Shown here: positions 35,632-48,650 of the stretch, in pieces
How positions within the stretch are numbered: the first letter of the stretch is position 1
Layout: each line of letters begins with the position of its first letter
Origin: Sipunculus nudus
Lineage: Eukaryota > Annelida > Sipuncula > Golfingiida > Sipunculidae
Reading direction: 5' to 3'
Assembly (NCBI GenBank): GCA_026874595.1
Contig: CM049306.1
Span: forward strand, 9,755,019-9,819,018
DNA length: 64,000 nt
Notes under the pieces: model-generated
Databases searched by the model: none
What the model was told of the DNA's origin: nothing
What the model saw: only the letters and a program-made list of their open reading frames with translations
Translations under genes and position numbers: made by a program

Positions 35632-37168
35632 AACTGTGAGCTTATGAGATGGTGCGGCGTCATGTGTTGTGCGTCATCTGTACGTTAACCCATACTATCT
35701 CAAAAACGGCAGAAGCTAGCATCACCAAATTTTTTGCAAATAATCAGTCATCTGAAAAACTCTATCGGATTTTGCTTATTTTTTTTCTAAGTGCATTTTC
35801 TTAGATTTTATGGGAAAAAAAGCTAAAAAAGCTTTAAAAATCTTCTTCTCCGAAACTGTCCAGCCAAATTGTCCAATATTTCACAGAAATGATCCCTGGA
35901 ACAATCATTCTCAAGTTTGTTCGAATGGTACCAGTTCGGAGATTTTTGGCTGAGTTACTAGAGGTTAGTCATCTGTTCAAAAAAGCACACTAAAATTAAA
36001 ATCTCAGAAATGGCTAGAGCAAGAATCGCCAAATTTTATACCAATGTTTGTCACATATGTTATATCTGAAATTGAGGTATTGGTAGCGCCACCTACATTG
36101 ATGTGTTTTTTACAAGCGATGTAATTTTAAACTCTTCTAGCTTATTTATTATGAAACTGTTAAGCTGATTGGTTTAAACTTTACAAGAATTATTTTATGG
36201 TAGGGTTCTGCCAGGTTTATAAAAATAGATTGGGTAAATACAGCTTTAAAAAAAGCATTGTAGCCAATTGAAAAAGGCTTTCTGTGTTTGAAAACAGATT
36301 TGACAACATGCTAAGTTTCAGCAGCCAAGTCAAGAGGTCACTCAGTACAAACAGGTGGGGTCAAGACATCACCATGGCAACTGACCTGGCTCTGGCAGGT
36401 GTCTAGACAATGTGCAGAATTCCCAGATTATTGGAACAATATCTTTCAGCTGTTTGAAAAAAACTTGGTTTGCATTTTAAGAGAATCGGGTTTATCATCA
36501 GGTCACATGTGAACTGCTGCGCCCTCATTTTTGGTTGACCTCTGACCTTTCCTCGCTACCCAGCATCCATTTGTGCGTCTGTTTCCACACATAAACCCAC
36601 ATATCTTGGGAACTGTTTGACCGATCAGGCTAAACATTTTGCTAAAATGTAGCCCTTTGTTAGCTTTATAACATACACTAAAAATGGTGGCCCCACCTGC
36701 AACCATTTTTGCACAGCGTCCATCTGTTCATCTGCCTTGGGATAAAATCACTCATATCTCAGAAGTGGTTTGACTTATCCACCTGAAATTTTGCAGGTTT
36801 ATACATCCTAGACAATTTTCTCGATTTTATGACAGGTGGCGCCACCTACATTCACGTTTACGCTGCAGACATCCATGCTAATATGCAACACACCTCACTC
36901 TGTTCCCCTTGCCACTTAATCCATGCCTCACTTCACCCATCCACTCTGATTTCTGCGGATACACATAGTTGCTTGTTGACTACCCATATTCTAGTTTTAA
37001 AATGTCCTAGTCTGGAACTTGCAGGTCCGAAACATCCATTTTGCTGAAATCATAATGATTAAGGTAGATATGCAGGACTTAAGAGGATCAATATTAAATT
37101 TTAAAAATAAACCTCCATTCATACTCCCAAACTTTGCACAGGTTCGCATTAGGCCTGTAGGCCTTGTT
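35632..37168 (+). mobile_element. family F repeat element containing family C sequence
   Basis: The head TTTTTTAGCGAACTGTGAGC and GTTAACCCATACTATCTCAA matches the F head at 45152. The tail GCACAGGTTCGCATTAGGCC and TGTAGGCCTTGTT ends at 37168. Units include CCAAATTGTCCAATATTTCA and GGTAGCGCCACCT. Between about 36495 and 36998 the sequence is family C, ending in the C tail (GTTGACTACCCATATTCTAG plus TTTT). C is probably inserted in F, though the left junction is not defined. Confidence 0.7.
36495..36998 (+). mobile_element. family C fragment within family F
   Basis: It matches the C copy at 23050-24017: GTGAACTG(C/G)TGC, GGTTGACCTCTGACCTTTCC, ACCATTTTTGCACAGC, GGTGGCGCCACCT (36835-36847), CTGCAGACATCCATGCTAAT and the hairpin tail. 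The hairpin head is missing, so it is 5'-truncated or recombined. The segment at about 36640-36720 is the uninterrupted reference for the A-in-C insertion at 33817. A minus frame (36503-36706) is a by-product. Confidence 0.65.
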
Positions 37169-39567
37169 CTAAAGATAAATGATTGTGCATTCTGAAGATT
37201 GGGTCAGTTTTGAAAACCATCAGCACAGCCTGGGATGTTCCAGGTCAGTGAATTTTGTCTTCAAGTTTCTGAGAAATGGCATGAGTACCTATATATATCA
37301 TCCATGCCTATTAGATTTGTACAGGAATGGTTGTCATACTGTGAGGAGGCCTGTAATGGAACTGACTTACCCTAGCTAGATGAACATTAAACAAGCCCAC
37401 CAGTATTCTGATATCTGAAGCCTATTAAAGATATTTAAGATTATCCCTTAAACCTTTTATAGGAATAGGCCAGTAAAATGCAAATCCCACCACACATGGG
37501 CTCTTCTTTTAGATTTTATCCATGTGTTTATAACAGGGGGAGCCTGCTAAAATAATCCAAAAACATTTAGCAAGGACATCTGATGATTTCTGCACGAAAG
37601 GTTGGGTAATAACTGGCTTTAAATAAGGTGACAATGTCTGTGAAGTACTTGTATGTTATAATGATGGAATTATGTGCAGAAGTGTCTGTTTTCTGAGGCT
37701 GACTCTCTGCACAATTTCCTGGTTTGAGGATGTTGTTCTCCAGCACCTGGATGCTTCAAAAGAAAACACAGATTGATGCAAACTAGAAAAGATGGAGCAG
37801 CTGTGATGGGAAGCATAATAAGGAACCTTAAATCTCCACGAAAATGTTGATAAATGGCTGGATGGGATGACTGGATTTACTAGAGGATATGACTCTTCCT
37901 TTGAGGAGAATTACCTCTCCCTTGTGCCTACAATCTTGTTTAGGCAGCAGCAAATACGAAATAGATTTACTGTCGGCAAAACATGGATGATAAATACAGT
38001 TGTGACCACAAAGTGTCAGTTATGTAAATGTTGACTGTACTTGAGAACCAATGACTGTGTCCCTTAAACACTCCATGTCTCGTGAATTTTACTATAGAAA
38101 TGGAAGTTTTTGTATTTTTGGAGGAGAAGATCTTCTTCAGAAACAAGACAGTAGTCCAGACAAAGGAATTGATGAATCATCAGGATTCATTGAGAACATC
38201 TTCTGTTCATCTCTGGATATCTTCCTCTGGAGCTTCTTTGTAGACATCTTTTGTTTGCTAACAAGGCTTATGTGTCTGTGTGTTTCTTGTTTTCCCTTAG
38301 TCATTCACTTTTACATCAGCGTTTAATTCCCATAGAGACATGCTAATTTTTCTCCCTAATTCAGGCAATTCTTGTCCAGGACAGACTGCAATTTAATGAT
38401 CCTTGTTCATATTTTGGATGAATATGGTCAAACTTCTAAAGTAAGCTTCTATTATATGAATATAATCACTTATTATCAAGGCATCAGGATATCTCATTCC
38501 TGTTTAATTACTAGCCTGTGATTATTAATAATTTAGTATGTTCAGCATTTCTTGAAATCATGGCAGCCATAAATATGGTAAAGTTGAAATTTCTCCATTC
38601 ACTTCTTGTTTAATTTGTTAGATGGCTCATCCAGGATTTTAATTTTGTGCAGTACCTGGCATGCCACCAGGCTATACCATACCATTTTTTGTGACACTCT
38701 TTTACAACTACAAATGCAGTAGTCAAATCAATTATATAACCAATCAAACTGAAACAATTAAAAACCTCCTCATGAGAGGTTGCCAGAATGTTTTTTAACC
38801 TGTTAATTTTTATGAATTTGTCTGTTTGAATATTTCTGAAGTATTTTGGTATATATTTTGGCATATATGCTCGCACGCATTGTGAATGGCCATGCAGGAA
38901 ACATGCAAGAATGTGACTGTGTGTCTGCATGTTGCTGAGCAACATAAAAAAAAGTATCCTATAACAACATAGGCATAGACTGCCATGCACCATCCACAGT
39001 TCTGATAAAGTCTTATGTACATACAGAGGAATGAAATGTTCTGGAATCATATTCAATTGTTTACTACCAAAACATTTTGTAACCATATGAAAAAGGGTAT
39101 AATGGTTCCATGGTGGTGCCTCCACATCCAAACCAGCCTCCAAGTTAGAGAAGATGACACAGAATGTCTTTTGAAGATGAGTCACAAAACATATATCAGT
39201 CAGAATATCAATTTAATAAAATCTGAATTGAACACATGAATGACCTTTGTAAAGGTTTCAGTTATAACCATATGTATAGATATATATCACAAAATGTCAG
39301 TCATGCAGCAAAATTATTTTAATAAAACTTGAATAATTGATATGAAAGACCTTTATACAGGCCTAACCAGGTGTTCTAGACATTTATTGCATTCCATTTC
39401 TAATTTTTTAACATTCAGTTTTACTCTTTAAGAAAACATTTTATCCCGCATGTCTACACCAGACATAAGGGCTCAAATTTGTAATCAAATCTTTCATTGA
39501 CCTGAAATTAACCTCTGAATGTAAATCATACAACCTATTGATATATGCCATAATAGGAATATTAATT
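37169..39567. other. unassigned stretch with the longest non-transposon frame
   Basis: A 191-codon minus frame at 38610-39185 is the longest frame outside recognised repeats. It contains no domain, catalytic motif or low-complexity pattern I recognise. Shorter frames overlap it on both strands, and no splice signals support exons. I see no repeat family here, so this is the best place to search for a host exon. Confidence 0.35.
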
Positions 39568-39740
39568 GCAAGGAATGCCCCAATTCTATTCTGATCTTTA
39601 TTAAAGAATAACAAGGAATGCCCCAATTCTATTCTGATCTTTATTAAAGTAGAACAAGGAATGCCCCAATTCTATTCTGATCTTTATTAAAGTATAACAA
39701 GGAATGCCACAATTCTATTTTGATCTTCATTAAAGTATAA
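39568..39740. repeat. 43-bp tandem repeat, four units
   Basis: AAGGAATGCC(C/A)CAATTCTAT starts at about 39570, 39613, 39656 and 39699, an exact 43-bp period. It lies directly upstream of the family E head. Confidence 0.95.
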
Positions 39741-39751
39741 TTACTGTTTAG

Positions 39752-40793
39752 TTTTTAGCCCTCAGCCCTTAGGCTGATGGGCTATTGTCGTCACCCAAGC
39801 TGTCTGTCTTGCCGTCCGTCCGGCGTCCGTTAACTTTTACCTTGTGAGCGGGATATCTTGAAAAGGATTCACCGTCAGAATTTATTTCCTCGGTAAAGAT
39901 GTATATCGACAAAATCTCGGTCAAGTTTGAAGATGGGTGACCTTGACCTATTTTTCTACATTTTAGAGCTGATTATAGAAAAACACTCAGATGCTTATTA
40001 CTCAGGAACCATTTGGTGGATTTTCACAAAACTTACTATAATTATTGGGACTGATAATCTGTACCTGCTACACAAGTTTGGTGGCGCCACCTACAATATC
40101 TGATTTTTAATGAATTTTTATCGGATTTTTCAACTTTGGGCTTGTGAGCGGGATATTTCTAAAAGGATTCACCGTAGGAATTTTATTTTTTCGGTGAAGA
40201 TGTATATTGACAAAATCTCGGTCAAGTTCGAAGATGAGTGACCTTGACCTATTTTTCTACGTTTTAGAGCTGATTATAGAAAAGACATTTACAAGCTTAT
40301 TTCTCAGGAACCATTGGCTGGATTTTCACAATACTTACTAGGATCATAGGGAGTGATGGTCTGTAACTGCTGCACAAGTTTGGGGGCGCCACCTGCAATT
40401 TCTGATTTTTAATGAATTTTTCTTGGATTTTTCAACTTTGGCCTTGTGAGCAGCATATCTCTAAAAGGATTCACAATAGGAATTTTATTTCTTTGGTGAA
40501 GATGTATATCGACAAAATCTCGGTCAAGTTCGCAGAGATGGGTGACCTTGACCTACTTTTCAAGGTCACAGAGCTGATAATAGAATAAAACTTAGAAGCT
40601 TATTTTTCAGGAAGCATTTGGTGGATTGTTATGAATCATGGTACATACCTCTGCATTTTAAATTTGTAACTGAGACATGTACAGATATACATCCATGTGA
40701 GAACAGATATTTAGTACTTGTTACTGTTACCACCTCTAAACACTGTTCTTTTTGCTGAGGGCTTTTGTCAGCTTCTGCTGATATTCTAGTTTT
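39752..40793 (+). mobile_element. family E repeat element, complete
   Basis: The head has AGCCCTCAGCC paired with GGCTGATGGGCT, then TGTCTGTC and GTCCGTCCGGCGTCCG. Three core units of about 301 bp start CTTGTGAGCGGGATAT (39842, 40141, 40443) and carry GACAAAATCTCGGTCAAGTT and GGTGGCGCCACCT (40080-40092) or GGGGGCGCCACCT. The tail arm GCTGAGGGCT (40754-40763) is the exact reverse complement of head bases 39757-39766. The hairpin TCAGC/GCTGA and ATATTCTAGTTTT follow, running directly into an A head. Confidence 0.85.
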
Positions 40794-42239
40794 TAGCTCA
40801 GCTGACTATAAGTCATCTGAGCTATAGTCATGGTCCATTGTCTGTCGTCCGTCTGTCTGTCCGTCCGTCCGTCCGTAGATGTGGCACGTTTTGAAACCGT
40901 AAGACCTAGGAATCCAAAATTCAGCATAATGTTAGATGTCCCCAAGATCTCCTACCAAGCGGAAAACTGGGTCTTTTCGACTTCGTTCCTTTGAGATATT
41001 AAGGAAAAACCTCAATTTTTTATTAAAAATCTATTTTCACACTTCAGGACTGCCTTATATCAAAACTACTCATCTGTTTATCCTCATATTTACCATAAAT
41101 ATTCCTCTATATTGTTCCTATGTACATTTAAGAAATTATGTCTGTATTATATAATTTAAAAAAGTTATGGACCCAAACATAATGCATTTTGTAAAAAATC
41201 AGGAAAGATATTTGATCACTTAACACAAAACATGTTAAAGCTATGGACCTTTTTTCCAGTAATATAACTTTAATTAATCAAAATTAAATTGTATACCCAA
41301 ACTTAGATGAAAATCTTTTAAATTTTTTAAAATATTAATAAAAATAAAAAATTGGTACCTTAAATTTTGCCTAACTTTGACCATGGCACGTTTTTTTCCT
41401 GTAAGTACTGTGGATTTAATTTTCACAGCATGTTTTTGCTACCTTTTCAACTGTTAACACCAAAAATTTGAAACCAGTTGATCAAAAACTGTAGATTTTA
41501 TTCAGGTTTTCAAGCACCATGTAACATATTTTTTACATCAAGCTAGTGTTATGCAGTTTGCAAGAGCTCAGCTCCCCAGCTTCAGCTCTTAGTTCCTTAA
41601 ATTCGTCATACAGCTAGATGTCTCCAAAATCCCCTACCATGCCAAGAATTTGGTCACTAGGACTTAATACCTTCAAGATATTATTGAAAAACTTCATTTT
41701 TCCATTAAAAACCAATTGTTACACTTCAAGACTGCCTAATATCAAAACCACTGATCTGACTTTAATCATAAATAATATACATATTTTTCATTCTCTATGC
41801 ACATGCCAGAATGATGTCAGTATTGCGTAACTGTTTTAAGTTATGGGCCCAAACATAATGCACTTTGTAAAAAATCAAGAAATATATTTACTCCCTTAAC
41901 AAGGGGATTGTTGAAGCTAGAGATTTTTTGTCAGGGATGTAACATTATTTAATCAAGATTCAATTGAATACCCAAAATTAGTTCTGAATTTTTCAAATTT
42001 TACAAGTTATTAGTATAAATGTAAAATTAGTAACTTAAATTTTGCCCAACTTTGACCATGGCACGTTTGTTTCCTGTGAGCACTGTTGATATAATTTTCA
42101 TATCATGCACACATAAGGATTTCAGCTTTTAAGTTTAGAAAGCTGAAAGATATTGGCCAAAAATTGTAGCTTTTATTTATGTTTTTATGAGACCCTGTCA
42201 GACTTTGGCTCTCTCAAGCCCCTCTTGAGTCACCTGTAT

Positions 42240-43039
42240 GTTGACCTTGTTGAACTTTCAGCAAATTATGCATGCTTGAGGCGAGGCATACACTGGGAAT
42301 CCAGGCAGCTTATGGCCAGCCACAGTTGATCCAGGTGTCCAACCCAACTCATCTAGTAGTTTTTACCAACTACATTACAATAAACAATAAATAAATAAAT
42401 TTTTATTCGTTTTTAATAAAAAATTAAAGAAAAATAGAAAAGGAATTTGTAAGTTTATAATACCAGGAAATTAACTTGCAGTTACTGATGATATAAGAAT
42501 CTTGTATCGATGGATAGAATGTCACGTATTCCAAATAACAACATGCAGTCACCTATGGTATTTTTCAGTTCAATTTTAATGATAAAGAAGTAAATCATAT
42601 CATTCATTACTAATCATTAGGGATCATATGATGGAAATTAATGATAGACAAAGATGCAGTTGATAATATTAATCCAGATTCCTACTGTGTCTTGTGTGTA
42701 CATTGATGTGAAATTAGTCCAAAATGAATTTATTACAGTTATTTTTTAATATAAATAAAAGCCATAAAACCAGGTACTTGTGATCATTATTTAAATGTGT
42801 GAATTTTGTGTATTCTGGATTCTCAACATCATTGTTTGGTGAAAACTGAATAAATACCAGACATGGTGCGAATACTTTGTAATTGTATTTAAATACGAAT
42901 ATGATTATGTACTCCATTATAAAATTCTTGCATTAAGAATGGGAATTCAGGTAAAAATGAAAGTATATGAATACCAGTGCAAATACTTTCAAAATGTATT
43001 CATGAATGCATTCATGAATATATTCTTTAATATTATTGT
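42240..43039. other. unassigned stretch between A2 core and family B
   Basis: A patch at 42270-42370 with repeated CCAGG and CCAAC words could be a decayed SINE but lacks clear A and B boxes. AATAAATAAATAAAT occurs near 42385. No gene recognised. Confidence 0.35.
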
Positions 43040-44470
43040 ATCACCAGACATAGTCTGGAGATACTATGGTTTAGGCACGGTTGCGCCGCTGCCGCCGCCG
43101 CAGAGATTTCTTTTGGACACAATAACTCAAAAAATATAGATATAGGTGAGAGGACGAAGCCTATTTAAAATGGGGTCATGACCTCAACTAGGAGAGTGAC
43201 CTTGACCTTGAATAGATCCATTTTTTGGGAAAATCACACAAATTCTTAAATATCTCAAGAAATCTTTCATGGATTTATCCAAAAATCAAGTTGGACAAAG
43301 ATCTTGGATAGTGATGTCATGTACCCGAAACTGGTGGTGCCACCTAGTATCCTTTTCTTGTTTTTGTGCCGTTTAATACCCCCATCATTGCCACTTGACA
43401 GTACTTTTAGCATCACAAGTCAAAAACTGATTGACAGATTTCTTTAATATTATGCATGTACATAGGTATGGGTTATGGGATGATGTATATAAAAATTGGG
43501 GTCATGACCTTTCCTTTGAGAGTGGCTTTGACCTTGAATATTACCATATATGGTGAAAATCACATAAAATCATGAATATCTTAAAAAGGGATGCATGGAT
43601 TGGTCCAAAAATCAAGTTGACGGAAGATCTTGGATAGTTTTGTCTTTTGCAGAAGATAGGTGGCGCCACCTGTTGTCCTTTTCTTGTTTTTTGCGCCTTT
43701 GAATACCCCATCATTGCCACTTGACAGTATATACTGTGAGCATTATAAGTCAAACAGTAATGGACAGATTTCTTTCATGTTATGCATGTATATAGATATG
43801 GTTTATGGAATGAGGTATATTTAATTTTAAATTTAATTTTAAAATTTAATTTAATTTAAATTATGTTTTTTAAATTAAATTTTTTTTTCAAATGTTGGAT
43901 ATTTTGGAATGCAGTTTATTGATTTGGGGTCATGACCGTGACTATGAGAGTGACCTTGACCTTGAATATTCCCATATTTGGTGAAAAACATAAAATCATG
44001 AATATCTTAAAAAGGGCCACTTGACAGCACTGTGAGCATTATAAGTCAAAAACGAATGGACAGATTTCTTTTATATTATGCATTTACATAGATTTGGATT
44101 ATGGGATGAGATATATTTAAATTTGGGTCCTGACCTTGCATATGAGAGTGGACTTGACTTTAAATATTGCCATATATGGTAAAAATCACCAACAATTATG
44201 AAAATCTCCAGTGAACCTGGGGGATAGCTTCAGCTAGTGGTCTGCACATGGTGTTGCATGATGTTTTGCCCAAACATCAGCAGTTCTGGGCCATGGTCAG
44301 ATTCTATAAATAGATATGATGGTCAGTGATAAATGAATTAGTGCACTGGGTGTACCACAGAGTCACAACTTGATCATTTTCCTTTGAGAGTGGTCTTGAC
44401 CTTTGGATGACAAAACCTCATTTGTCTGGCGATACTATGGCACCAGTGGTGCCAAGAAATGTCTAGTTTT
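43040..44470 (+). mobile_element. family B repeat element, complete
   Basis: The head hairpin CCAGAC-ATA-GTCTGG (43044-43058) is followed by AGATACTATGG and GCCGCTGCCGCCGCCGC. Core units of about 294-328 bp repeat GGTCATGACC, GACCTTGAATA and AAGTCAAAAAC, with GGTGGCGCCACCT at 43659-43671. The tail has TTTGTCTGGCGATACTATGG (44421-44440), the hairpin GGCACC/GGTGCC (44439-44453) and TCTAGTTTT. A low-complexity AATTTAAATT patch at 43818-43890 sits inside one unit. Confidence 0.8.
43818..43890. repeat. low-complexity TTTAATTTAAA patch
   Basis: Only A and T apart from one G, with interleaved TTTAATTT and AAATTTAA words. It interrupts a family B core unit. Confidence 0.85.
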
Positions 44471-45151
44471 AATAATCATTTCAGTTATATTTCATTTTAA
44501 AAATCATATGATTCTCTTATTATTTTTAATAAAAATTATATTTGGGACAGTATTTGTAATTTTTTTTAATTAATAGTTAAACCCTTATATATACTGCTTA
44601 TAAGTTTTATGGCCAAGTCAAAATCTGTGTGACAGTAGTACTCCATTTGTTAATAAAATAAATGAAATTATGTCTCCAAAGGTACTATCAAAATCATACA
44701 TAAGCTAAACAACAACAACTCATAATACAGCTTATATTTATTACCACACAACACCAGCATGTGCCTCATTTCTAAATAATTTTTTTTAATCATATATAAC
44801 AGCTGAGCGTCGTGACCCATAGGTCCCTTGTTTCACATATTGTTTTACAGGGAAACCTTTTCTTTCAGATACTTTTCTGTTATGGCCACCTCCACTAGAC
44901 AGATACCGGTCCTGTGAATAGTAACTAGTAGTCTTTAATTTTAGCAACTTGCTACCATTACAATGCAGGTAGAGCCTTAATTTAAATGTATAGGAGCAAT
45001 TCCTCCGTTGGGCTTTTATGAGTAACCTTTATTTAGAGAAACCATATTTAACTGAAGGTTTAATAGATCATCATGAAGCAGAGCCCTCTTAATTTTAATT
45101 CTGTCAATGGAAGAATGCAGCATTCACTTAATTGAAAAAAGCCATGCAGTA
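44471..45151. other. unassigned, apart from an A tail at 44801-44833
   Basis: Apart from the A-type tail assigned above, no feature was recognised. Confidence 0.4.
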
Positions 45152-46589
45152 TTGTTAGCGAACCTGTGAGCTTCTGCGATGGTGTGGCGTTGTCCGGCAT
45201 CCGTGGGCCGTCGTCCGTCGTCTGTATGTTAACCCATACTATCTTGAAAACGGCAAAGAGTTAGCATAAGGAAATTTTATGCAAAAAATTGGTCATCTGA
45301 AAAACTCTATCGGATTTTGCTTATTTTTTGGCTAACTGCATTTTCTTAGATTTTATAGGGAAAAAGCTAAAAAACCTAAAAAATCTTCTCCAAAACTGTT
45401 CAGCCAAATTGTCCAATATTTCACAGAAATGATTCCTGGAACAATCTCTCTCAAGTTTGTTCGAATGGTTTAAGTTCGGTGATTTTTTGGCCAAATTACA
45501 GCTAGTTGAACTTAGTCATCTGTCCAAAAAAGCATACTAAAATTACAGTCATAGAAATGACTGGAGCTATCATCACCAAATTTTATGCCAGTGTTGGTCA
45601 CATGAGTCATATGTGAAATTCAGGTTTTGGTGGAGCCACCTGCATTGACCTTTTTTTGTACGGGGGTCATTGTTCATCTGTATATCAACCCATAATTTCT
45701 CAGGAATATCAGGAGCTACCATCCCCAGATTTTATGCAATAACCTGTCACATATCAAATGTGGGATTCAGCTTATTTTTTGCTATCTGCTTTTATTTAGA
45801 TTTTATGGGGGAAAAGCTGAAAAACCTTAAAAAGTCTTTTTGTAAACAGTCTAGCCAAATTGTTCAATATTTTACAGAAATGATCCCAGAGGCAATGGTT
45901 TGCATTTGATGAATTTTAGTGGAGTTAAACGAATTTGAACAGTCATTTGGCCAAGTAAGCATACTGACATAGTTATCTCAGAAATGACAGAAGGTAGCAT
46001 TACCAAGTATTGTGCAAATGTTGGTCACATGACTCATATTTTAAGTTGCAGATTTTGTGGTGCCACCTACATTGACCTGTTTTTTATGGGCAAAAACCTC
46101 ATAATTTTAGCCACTTTCAGCTTAAAATATAAAGATGAAACTGTCAAGTTCAATCGTTCAATTTTTCAAAAGAATTATCCTAGTACATTGTTCTTTCAAT
46201 CATATCAGAAAAGCTTAAGTTGGGCTTATGGCCATTATTATGTCTAACTCAAACTGAGGACTGCAAAACTGTTCTTCTACAAAATTATTGTTTCAATTAT
46301 AACTTCTGTAACATGGCACAAAATTATTCTACGGTGGCCTTTGTTCAAGTTTACTTGAATGATTTTTGGCAGAATTATTGGACCTTTAACAATGAAAAAA
46401 CTGAATCTTTTATTTTTCTAGATATTTTGATAAAAAGTTTATGAATATTTCAGCTTGAAAAAAAAGCATTTTAGCCGAACTTTCAGTATGTGTAAACAGA
46501 TTTGCCAACAGGCCATGATTGTGTCTGTATATTTACATAGGTTTAGAAACTGCAAACTGTTTAAGATTTGGCAATAGATCAAGAGTTCA

Positions 46590-46890
46590 TTCAGTGCAGT
46601 CAAATATAGGTCAAGAGTTCAGTCAGTGCAGCCAAGCACAAGGCATGTGATCCCCTCATGGGTGACACGTGAACACCTCATGGGCACCACGTGATCACCT
46701 TATGGGTGTCATGCCCCTCAGGGCTGCATGTGGAGCCAATCTATTTATAGCTTTGGCAGACTGCCAACTGTATCAGATTAGGCAACAGGTCAAGAGTTCA
46801 CTCAGTGCAGCCAGGTACAGGTCAAAAGTTCACCCAGTCTAGCCAGTTGCAGGTCATGAGTTCACTCAGTGCAGTAGCCTGAGCTAGCAA
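46590..46890. repeat. degenerate tandem words within family F
   Basis: CAGGTCAAGAGTTCACTCAGT-type units recur at least five times. A second motif, CACGTGA(T/A)CACCT(C/T)ATGGG, recurs three times between about 46635 and 46715. A related GTCAAGAGGTCACTCAGT is at about 36328 in another F copy, so the words belong to the family F core. Confidence 0.65.
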
Positions 46891-48463
46891 ATTTGTCACA
46901 GTTCACTCGGGGCAACTGCCTTTCTCACCTAAGCGTGGTCAGCCCCATGCATCAGACTTAAGGTAAGTTTGATGAATTGGCCTAATATTTTGACCTGTCT
47001 ATGTGTCTTTAATGGGTTTCTCGTTCACAAGACAGGTGTCACCACCTACAATGACATTTGCACATTGTGTAACTTTTGTGCCTGCTTATTTCTATAGAGG
47101 AATTTGATTTATCATCCTGAAATTGGGCATATTTATACCTATGGTATTTTAATTATCGTATACTTGTCGTATAAAAGACTGGTGGTGCCACCTACAATAA
47201 TTTTTTACACAGTGTGTGTCCCTGCTTATTTCTCAGAAGGGGTTTGATATATCAGTCTGAACTTGGGCATATGTATATATCTCTGAAACCTTTTTGTATA
47301 CAAGACTGGTGGTGCCAGCTACAATCATTTTTAGCTCAGCTGACTGTAAGTCAACTGAGGTATAGGAATGGCGCTTTGTCAGTCGTCCGTCTGGACGTCC
47401 AACCGTCCGTTAGCATGGCACAAATCATAACAGCTGGTCCTAGAAACTTCTTAGTGAACATCCAGGGAGGTCAATTAAAAATTTACTAGTAAACCTGAAA
47501 TTAGGTTACTGCAACCTTTTTCCTTTGAGCTATGGGGCTTGAAAGTACCCCCGAGAATAGTAAAAAATTTGATACAAAACCTCCATTATCTTGATAATTA
47601 ATGCATGGTTTGTCATGCATCTTGCCTTGAATATTGACCATGACTAGTTTTGTCAGTTCCTGAAACGTGGTGGTTTTCCTATTTTAACAACTATTTTTCT
47701 ATTTATTTACTATAAAATGACAACAATCATGTCAGTTTCTCAGCTGTCATTACATCTGGTGACCCAAAACCTGGGGTGTTTATTGATCACAAGTGGATGC
47801 CCTGTACTAATCACCCTGTCTGGCAGTCTGTCTGTTTGTATGTCTGTCTGTCTGTCAATCCGTCCATCCACACAAATTAGTTTCCAGATGATACCTCCAG
47901 TTAAGTTTGATATATTGGTTTCAAACTTAACTTATAAATGGCCCACCACTAAGGAATGTGTATGCATTTGAAGCCAAACTTTTCATCGCAAACCTTCCAT
48001 CTTCAAGATATTGCTAACCTGCCACTAGCGGGAGATTCTGTTTGATTTTTGGGTCATAGGTCAAAGGTCAAGGTCACAGGGCCCATCCATTTACAAATTA
48101 GTTTATGGATGATAATTCTGCTTTGGATAGACAGACTGGCTTCAAACTTGATTTAATAATGACCAACCACATATGTAAATTCATTTTGATTTTCAGGGTC
48201 CAGCGATCTAAGTTGAAGGTCACAGAAGCCACATCTTTAAAAAGATGGTGGATGCACTGTATAAATCAAACTTTTCATCCTGAACTTTCCAACGTTCACA
48301 CATAGCTTACTTGCCCAAAGTGAGGAAACCTGTAGAATTTGAGGTTATCTGGTCAGAGGTCAAGGTCACTTTTTAAAAGATTGTTACAATAATCCTAATG
48401 CTGCAAGTTAAAGGATATTAAGTTCTAAGATTTTTTTGTTACAAGGTCATTGGTTAAGGTCAC

Positions 48464-48634
48464 TATACACTCCGCCTTACACAGCAGGATGATCGAGGAT
48501 GAAACACCGAGATTTAACACAAACTTTATTACAGCCACCATTAGCCATAGACCTCTATATCCGGTACGTCACATCCTGTCCTTATATTAGGTAGTGACCA
48601 CTGCCAACACCTTCGCACACGGCGATACACTACA
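48464..48634 (-). repeat. 3' LTR of the Gypsy element
   Basis: 171 bp, starting TGTAGTGTATCG and ending GGCGGAGTGTATA on the minus strand, next to target duplication GTGAC. Two of the five differences from the 5' LTR are in the last seven bases. Confidence 0.95.
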
Positions 48635-48650
48635 TCCCTTCTTATTTTTC
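48635..48650 (-). other. polypurine tract
   Basis: Directly before the 3' LTR the minus strand reads GAAAAATAAGAAGGGA, 15 of 16 purines. This is the usual plus-strand primer site for LTR retrotransposons. Confidence 0.85.

Larger units (their letters stand above)
40791..44833 (+). mobile_element. family A element, A2 subtype, with family B inside
   Basis: The head TTTTTAGCTCAGCTGACTAT is followed by four GTCCGTCC blocks. The core differs from other A copies: two units of about 670 bp share CC(A/C)AAGATCTCCTACCA- or TCCCCTACCA-type starts and CATGGCACGTTT(T/G)TTTCCTGT (about 41383 and 42058). A matching A tail (CAGCTGAGCGTCGTGACCC then TAGGTCCCTTGTTT) lies at 44801-44833, beyond a family B insertion. 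Pairing this head with that tail is inference. The segment 42240-43039 is not clearly A. Confidence 0.5.

Noticed and set aside
38610-39185. 191-codon minus-strand frame as a host gene
   Set aside because: No domain, no codon bias, no splice or promoter support. It overlaps other chance frames. It stays the best candidate to test by transcript data.
39568-39740. 43-bp repeats as a CRISPR-like array
   Set aside because: Units are head-to-tail with no variable spacers, in a eukaryotic context.
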